In this document: in pieces, positions 60,707 to 64,000 of the stretch
Numbering within the stretch: position 1 is the stretch's first letter
How the letters are laid out: every line of letters begins with the position of its first letter
Source: Bacillota bacterium
GTDB lineage: Bacteria > Bacillota > Clostridia > Saccharofermentanales > Saccharofermentanaceae
Direction of reading: 5' to 3'
NCBI GenBank assembly: GCA_023397475.1
Contig: JAEWUD010000033.1
Span: forward strand, 51,422 to 115,421
DNA length: 64,000 bases
The notes under the pieces: generated by a model
What the model was told of the DNA's origin: nothing
The model's input: the letters and a program-made list of their open reading frames with translations, nothing else
The model's database searches: none
Translations under genes and position numbers: made by a program

Positions 60707-60736
60707 ATCATACCATCAAACCCCGGCTCACGTCAA
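60707..60736 (-). promoter_or_regulatory. tRNA-Cys promoter
   Basis: Minus strand: -35 TTGACG (60731-60736), 18 bases, -10 TATGAT (60707-60712). Confidence 0.65.
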
Positions 60737-60841
60737 CGGGGTAATCTATGTCGAGAGATTCTTCTTGGGCACGAGAAAAGATTGCATGTTCAAAGTCTTC
60801 CGAATTTACTCGGATTCTTTTCGCGAAAAACAGCGAAGCCG

Positions 60842-61450
60842 TTACAATCGTATCGAGTTCAGATAGACGGTAAGGGCAAAGAAGAATAAAGATATGACAA
60901 AGATTGATGAAACTATCAGGAATAAGGTCTTGCTTCCTTTATCGGTCTTGATCTTTTTCTGAAGGGCATTAAAGATCAACGCTAACAGCGAGGACAAAGC
61001 CACGGCGATGAGAACAGCGACGATCGTGGCAGTGCTACGCCAACGTTCGATGTCGTGCGTGTTTTCACGAATAGCGTTGTCCAGCAGCTCGCGAGCGAAA
61101 TCGGACTTGTCGAGATTCTCAAGGGAAAAATATCCGATCAATACCTCCTGTGTTCCTTCAATCCCTTCCACATAAACAGGTGTGTCAACACGGACATCTT
61201 CATTGATTTTGATAGAGGCAACATGCACCGGCGTGTACGCAGGAACAATAATCTCGTCCCCCTGCGAACCGTCGGAATTCACGATTACACCGGGTACATC
61301 CTCCGTTATGATCGCCGCATCAAAGCTCACTTCATAGAGAAACGTGCTTCGTTTCTCTACTTCTCTCGAAGCGTATGGGACAAAAATAGAGAAAACAAAG
61401 GAAAAGGTTATCCCGATGGAAAGTATAAACAATGCGATTCGTTTCTGCAT
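60842..61450 (-). CDS. Membrane protein of unknown function
   Basis: 202 residues: an N-terminal TM (about 5-27), an extracytoplasmic beta-rich domain of about 110 residues, then two TM helices (about 140-165 and 178-198). I do not recognise a family. The start at 61450 has GAGG upstream. It follows the lectin-like gene by 25 bases and is probably co-transcribed; a role in anchoring or processing that protein is conceivable but unproven. Confidence 0.7.
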   Translation of the reverse strand: MQKRIALFILSIGITFSFVFSIFVPYASREVEKRSTFLYEVSFDAAIITEDVPGVIVNSDGSQGDEIIVPAYTPVHVASIKINEDVRVDTPVYVEGIEGTQEVLIGYFSLENLDKSDFARELLDNAIRENTHDIERWRSTATIVAVLIAVALSSLLALIFNALQKKIKTDKGSKTLFLIVSSIFVISLFFFALTVYLNSIRL

Positions 61451-61475
61451 AATATCGATCCTCAAAGCAGCTTCT

Positions 61476-64000
61476 TCATGATCTATAAATCGGAACTATA
61501 ATGTTTCCGATTTCTTCCTTGATAATATTATTACCTGTGTCCTTGAAAAAACGACAATATCCAACAACACCTTCTTGGAACAATGATGAATATACAAACA
61601 TAAAGTAATGTACCGAACCGTTCCAGGCATATACTTCTCCAATTTGAGAAGAAGATGCGAACTCTGAAGCAATGCATTTGCCATCTTGGTTAAATGTTGC
61701 ACAATCGCATGCTATTATATCAACCGAATCTATTGAACATGTAAGCTTGTCAAGAAGTGCACCATCATATCCTCTTATATCTCCGATCGCGATACCATCG
61801 CTGCCAAAAAATATGCTATCAGAATTTCCATGCCCAAAAATACAAAAATCATCTACTTTGGAATAGGCAATTTTATCCGTGAACGAACCATCTATATACT
61901 CATGTTGTAAATTCTCCCAAACATTTACAAAATCGCTATATGTAGACACCTGAATATATTCGAATTCTGCATTTTTGTCTGAAAAGTATTTCTCGTATCC
62001 TTTTGAAGAGTTCACAATTACATCGTCCGTTCCATATATAACGTAGTTAATCGGTCCGTTTGTTATCGTAGGTGTTGCATCAATGTCATCAGCAGCTCCA
62101 TCTCTATCTGTATCTGTGTCTTGCGGATTTGAATCAAGAGGAATAACTGATATGATTAATGGATTCACATTATATCTTGCAAAAACCTGAGCAGCGCCAT
62201 GTTCCGCGAGAATGTTCGCGAATGACTTCGGTATATATGTTCCATCGATGTTCCAGTACCCAAGTGTCGAGTCCGGATCAATTTCCTGCCAGTTCGGTAT
62301 ACCGTCGCCATCTGCGTCATCATCTGCGACTTTGCTAAGAATATTGGGTATCGTACACGCCTTCAAAGACGTGGCGTAAACCAACTTAACTGCGGTTTCC
62401 CATTCGCAAATCAATCCGAAGTTACTTGTTCCGAAGAACGGCTGAGTTCCGCAGGTTCCGTCTCTCTTCAAATCATTCCAGAATCCGAAACAAGGTCCTG
62501 TTCCATTATTGAACCTGTAAATCATCAGCGCGTCTTCCCAACCATATGCGTCATCTGGCTGATTGCGGTAATAGTTCTTATAACTGATTAACTCTCCGGT
62601 AATCCATTTCGGATAGGTTCCGCTTGCACTTATTTCCGCTCCGATCCAATAGGAGTTTCTTTTCCCTTTCACCAAAATTGACTCAATAAATGCTTGCTCC
62701 TCTTGACTAGTTATGGTCACCAGATGACCTGCCATATATTCACAATAAGCTTTTGCATCTTCCCACGTTAACCCTTTGTCCAGAACGGCGTATCGATGAC
62801 CCTTAAAATATCCGTCAGCTACGACTTCGGAAGAAGAAAGAAGAGATATTATGTCACTGGAATCCTGTGCAACACTCGCTTCGAAGTTTACAGCATATTC
62901 TTCCGATGAGTCCAATTTTGTTGTTTCATCGAGCAGGTCCACCGTAAGCATCTGCTCTGAACCATCTGAGTAAAGAATTGGATCCACTTCCACACTAAGG
63001 TCTTGCGGTGAGATTCCGATACTTTGCAACCAGATCTCCATATCCATAAGGCAGTAGCTTCCTAATTCATTCGTCTCGTAATAAGCCGTTTGGGATAATT
63101 CATCGTATTGTGTCTCTACAGGAAGAAGCATAGAGAGATCTTCATCAAACCGGAAGATGCAGAATCGAGTTAGACCTGAGAACTCTTGGTTCACCGATGC
63201 ATACACACTCTCTGGATTAGCGATAACTTCCGTATCGATTTGGAAGCAGATCTTCACTGAATCCACAAGCATATTCTCATCGTAACTTATCTCAGGAACA
63301 ATGCCGAGAATCGCATCATTTAACATCGTGCCGGCATATGGGCTCTCCTTTACCTGGATATTCGAGGCAACGTTTCCTGCCGCTCCTATTGTGAAAGACA
63401 GCTGATATGGATTACTATCAGTATTTATTTTCGATAGAACCTCAGAATTTTCTTGAAAGACATACTCCTTGGTGAACTCGTTATCAGGAACTCCCTTCGT
63501 CGAAGGGTTGAGCGGATCTAGGTTCAGATCGATTTCGTCGCAATCTGAGATGTCATCCGAATCTGAATCAATTTGTAGAGGATTTGTGAAATAAGTGCAT
63601 ACCTCATCATAATCTGTCAGTCCGTCCATATCCGTATCGACACACACAAAACTAGTTTGATTATCATTTTCCTCCCGAAAGGAAAGACCATCGCGGTCTA
63701 TATCTTCGTCATAATCACATATTCCATCTCCGTTGCTATCTATAACTAGCGGATTATATCCAAGAATAATTTCCCAATAGTCTGTAAGAGCATCCCCATC
63801 TGTATCAACGATAATAGTATTTGTACCAATTTCAACCTCAAAATAATCCGGTAGTAAATCTCCATCCGTATCTGTCTCGTAGTCGATCGGGGGTATCGGT
63901 GTCGGTGAGACATCCGGAGGTGTTGGCGTCGGTGTACTCGTTGGCGTAGGTGTAGGCGTTATTCCCTCCGGGATCAGCGGATCGGAACCACGTACACAGA
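61476..64000 (-). CDS. Large surface protein: calcium-binding repeats, C-type lectin and caspase-like domain (5' end outside window)
   Basis: 840 residues visible; the frame is open to the window edge, so the N-terminus and any signal peptide are missing. Order: a Pro/Thr-rich linker (63870-63970); thrombospondin-type-3-like calcium repeats of DxDxDG type (63480-63870), for example DTDGDALTD and DTDMDGLTD; a beta-rich region; a C-type lectin domain (about 62394-62810) with WEDAKAYCEYMAGHLVTI and WNDLKRDGTCG; more calcium repeats (62080-62310); and a C-terminal domain (61500-62054). That last domain has FCIFGHGNSD (H at 61830-61832) and VDIIACDCA (Cys at 61707 and 61701). The His-Gly and Ala-Cys pattern after hydrophobic strands resembles clan CD (caspase-like, DUF4347) domains. 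The gene is clearly more AT-rich than its neighbours, suggesting transfer. Likely extracellular, with carbohydrate or protein binding. Confidence 0.8.
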   Translation of the reverse strand, partial: CVRGSDPLIPEGITPTPTPTSTPTPTPPDVSPTPIPPIDYETDTDGDLLPDYFEVEIGTNTIIVDTDGDALTDYWEIILGYNPLVIDSNGDGICDYDEDIDRDGLSFREENDNQTSFVCVDTDMDGLTDYDEVCTYFTNPLQIDSDSDDISDCDEIDLNLDPLNPSTKGVPDNEFTKEYVFQENSEVLSKINTDSNPYQLSFTIGAAGNVASNIQVKESPYAGTMLNDAILGIVPEISYDENMLVDSVKICFQIDTEVIANPESVYASVNQEFSGLTRFCIFRFDEDLSMLLPVETQYDELSQTAYYETNELGSYCLMDMEIWLQSIGISPQDLSVEVDPILYSDGSEQMLTVDLLDETTKLDSSEEYAVNFEASVAQDSSDIISLLSSSEVVADGYFKGHRYAVLDKGLTWEDAKAYCEYMAGHLVTITSQEEQAFIESILVKGKRNSYWIGAEISASGTYPKWITGELISYKNYYRNQPDDAYGWEDALMIYRFNNGTGPCFGFWNDLKRDGTCGTQPFFGTSNFGLICEWETAVKLVYATSLKACTIPNILSKVADDDADGDGIPNWQEIDPDSTLGYWNIDGTYIPKSFANILAEHGAAQVFARYNVNPLIISVIPLDSNPQDTDTDRDGAADDIDATPTITNGPINYVIYGTDDVIVNSSKGYEKYFSDKNAEFEYIQVSTYSDFVNVWENLQHEYIDGSFTDKIAYSKVDDFCIFGHGNSDSIFFGSDGIAIGDIRGYDGALLDKLTCSIDSVDIIACDCATFNQDGKCIASEFASSSQIGEVYAWNGSVHYFMFVYSSLFQEGVVGYCRFFKDTGNNIIKEEIGNIIVPIYRS

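Overview
The window is one 64 kb stretch of a moderately GC-rich Bacillota genome, most likely class Clostridia. The reasons are the single S10-spc-alpha ribosomal superoperon with adk, map, a KOW protein and infA inside it and an ECF-transporter module behind it, the hprK-murB-rapZ-whiA cluster, an FtsEX/PcsB-type hydrolase module, and strong -35/-10 promoters with AGGAGG-type ribosome binding sites. Genus cannot be named from the sequence alone. Most genes lie on the minus strand; the arginine operon and a radical-SAM/sigma-factor operon lie on plus.

Layout. 1-594: ROK sugar kinase cut by the window edge, behind a promoter wrapped in a perfect inverted repeat. 694-3338: ecfT and a fused two-domain EcfA ATPase, separated from the ribosomal operon by an intrinsic terminator. 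3421-19796 (read right to left): rpsJ to rplQ, with 27 ribosomal proteins plus secY, adk, map, infA, rpoA and a KOW protein. Several intergenic gaps hold strong RNA hairpins, and a good promoter sits at 20081-20109. 20202-26197: PucR-type regulator, ftsE, ftsX, a LytM hydrolase with coiled coil, a methyltransferase and hslO. 26375-27490: orphan MsmX/UgpC sugar ATPase. 27847-32671 (plus): argC-argB-argD-argF and a GNAT acetyltransferase, with no argJ. 32691-33636: non-coding element with nine 75-bp palindromic repeats. 33668-37642: split transketolase, alanine racemase, NAD(P)HX dehydratase. 37760-40101: TetR-controlled RnfC-like iron-sulfur protein and membrane protein. 40148-43422: metA, a uridine-kinase-like enzyme and two unknown genes. 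43419-51204: two tandem membrane-anchored beta-propeller proteins behind hprK-murB-rapZ-whiA. 51376-53962 (plus): radical SAM enzyme and an ECF sigma factor with two membrane proteins. 54038-57132: ArsR-type regulator, permease, two thioredoxin-fold proteins and CcdA. 57243-57970: second repeat element with 74-bp tandem units inside 15-bp terminal inverted repeats. 58029-60736: tRNA-Gly and tRNA-Cys, each with promoter and terminator, around a GH26 mannanase and a HEAT-like protein. 60842-64000: membrane protein and a large, AT-richer surface protein with calcium-binding repeats, C-type lectin domain and a caspase-like C-terminal domain.

The most novel-looking signal is the pair of repeat elements. 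Both are non-coding, both hold tandem arrays of about 75 bp, and both are bounded by inverted ends beginning GGGGCTGT or a one-base variant, which resemble insertion-sequence termini. Also notable are the doubled dyad operator over the RnfC-like promoter, the possible substitute acetylglutamate synthase in the arginine operon, and the lectin/caspase-like surface protein.
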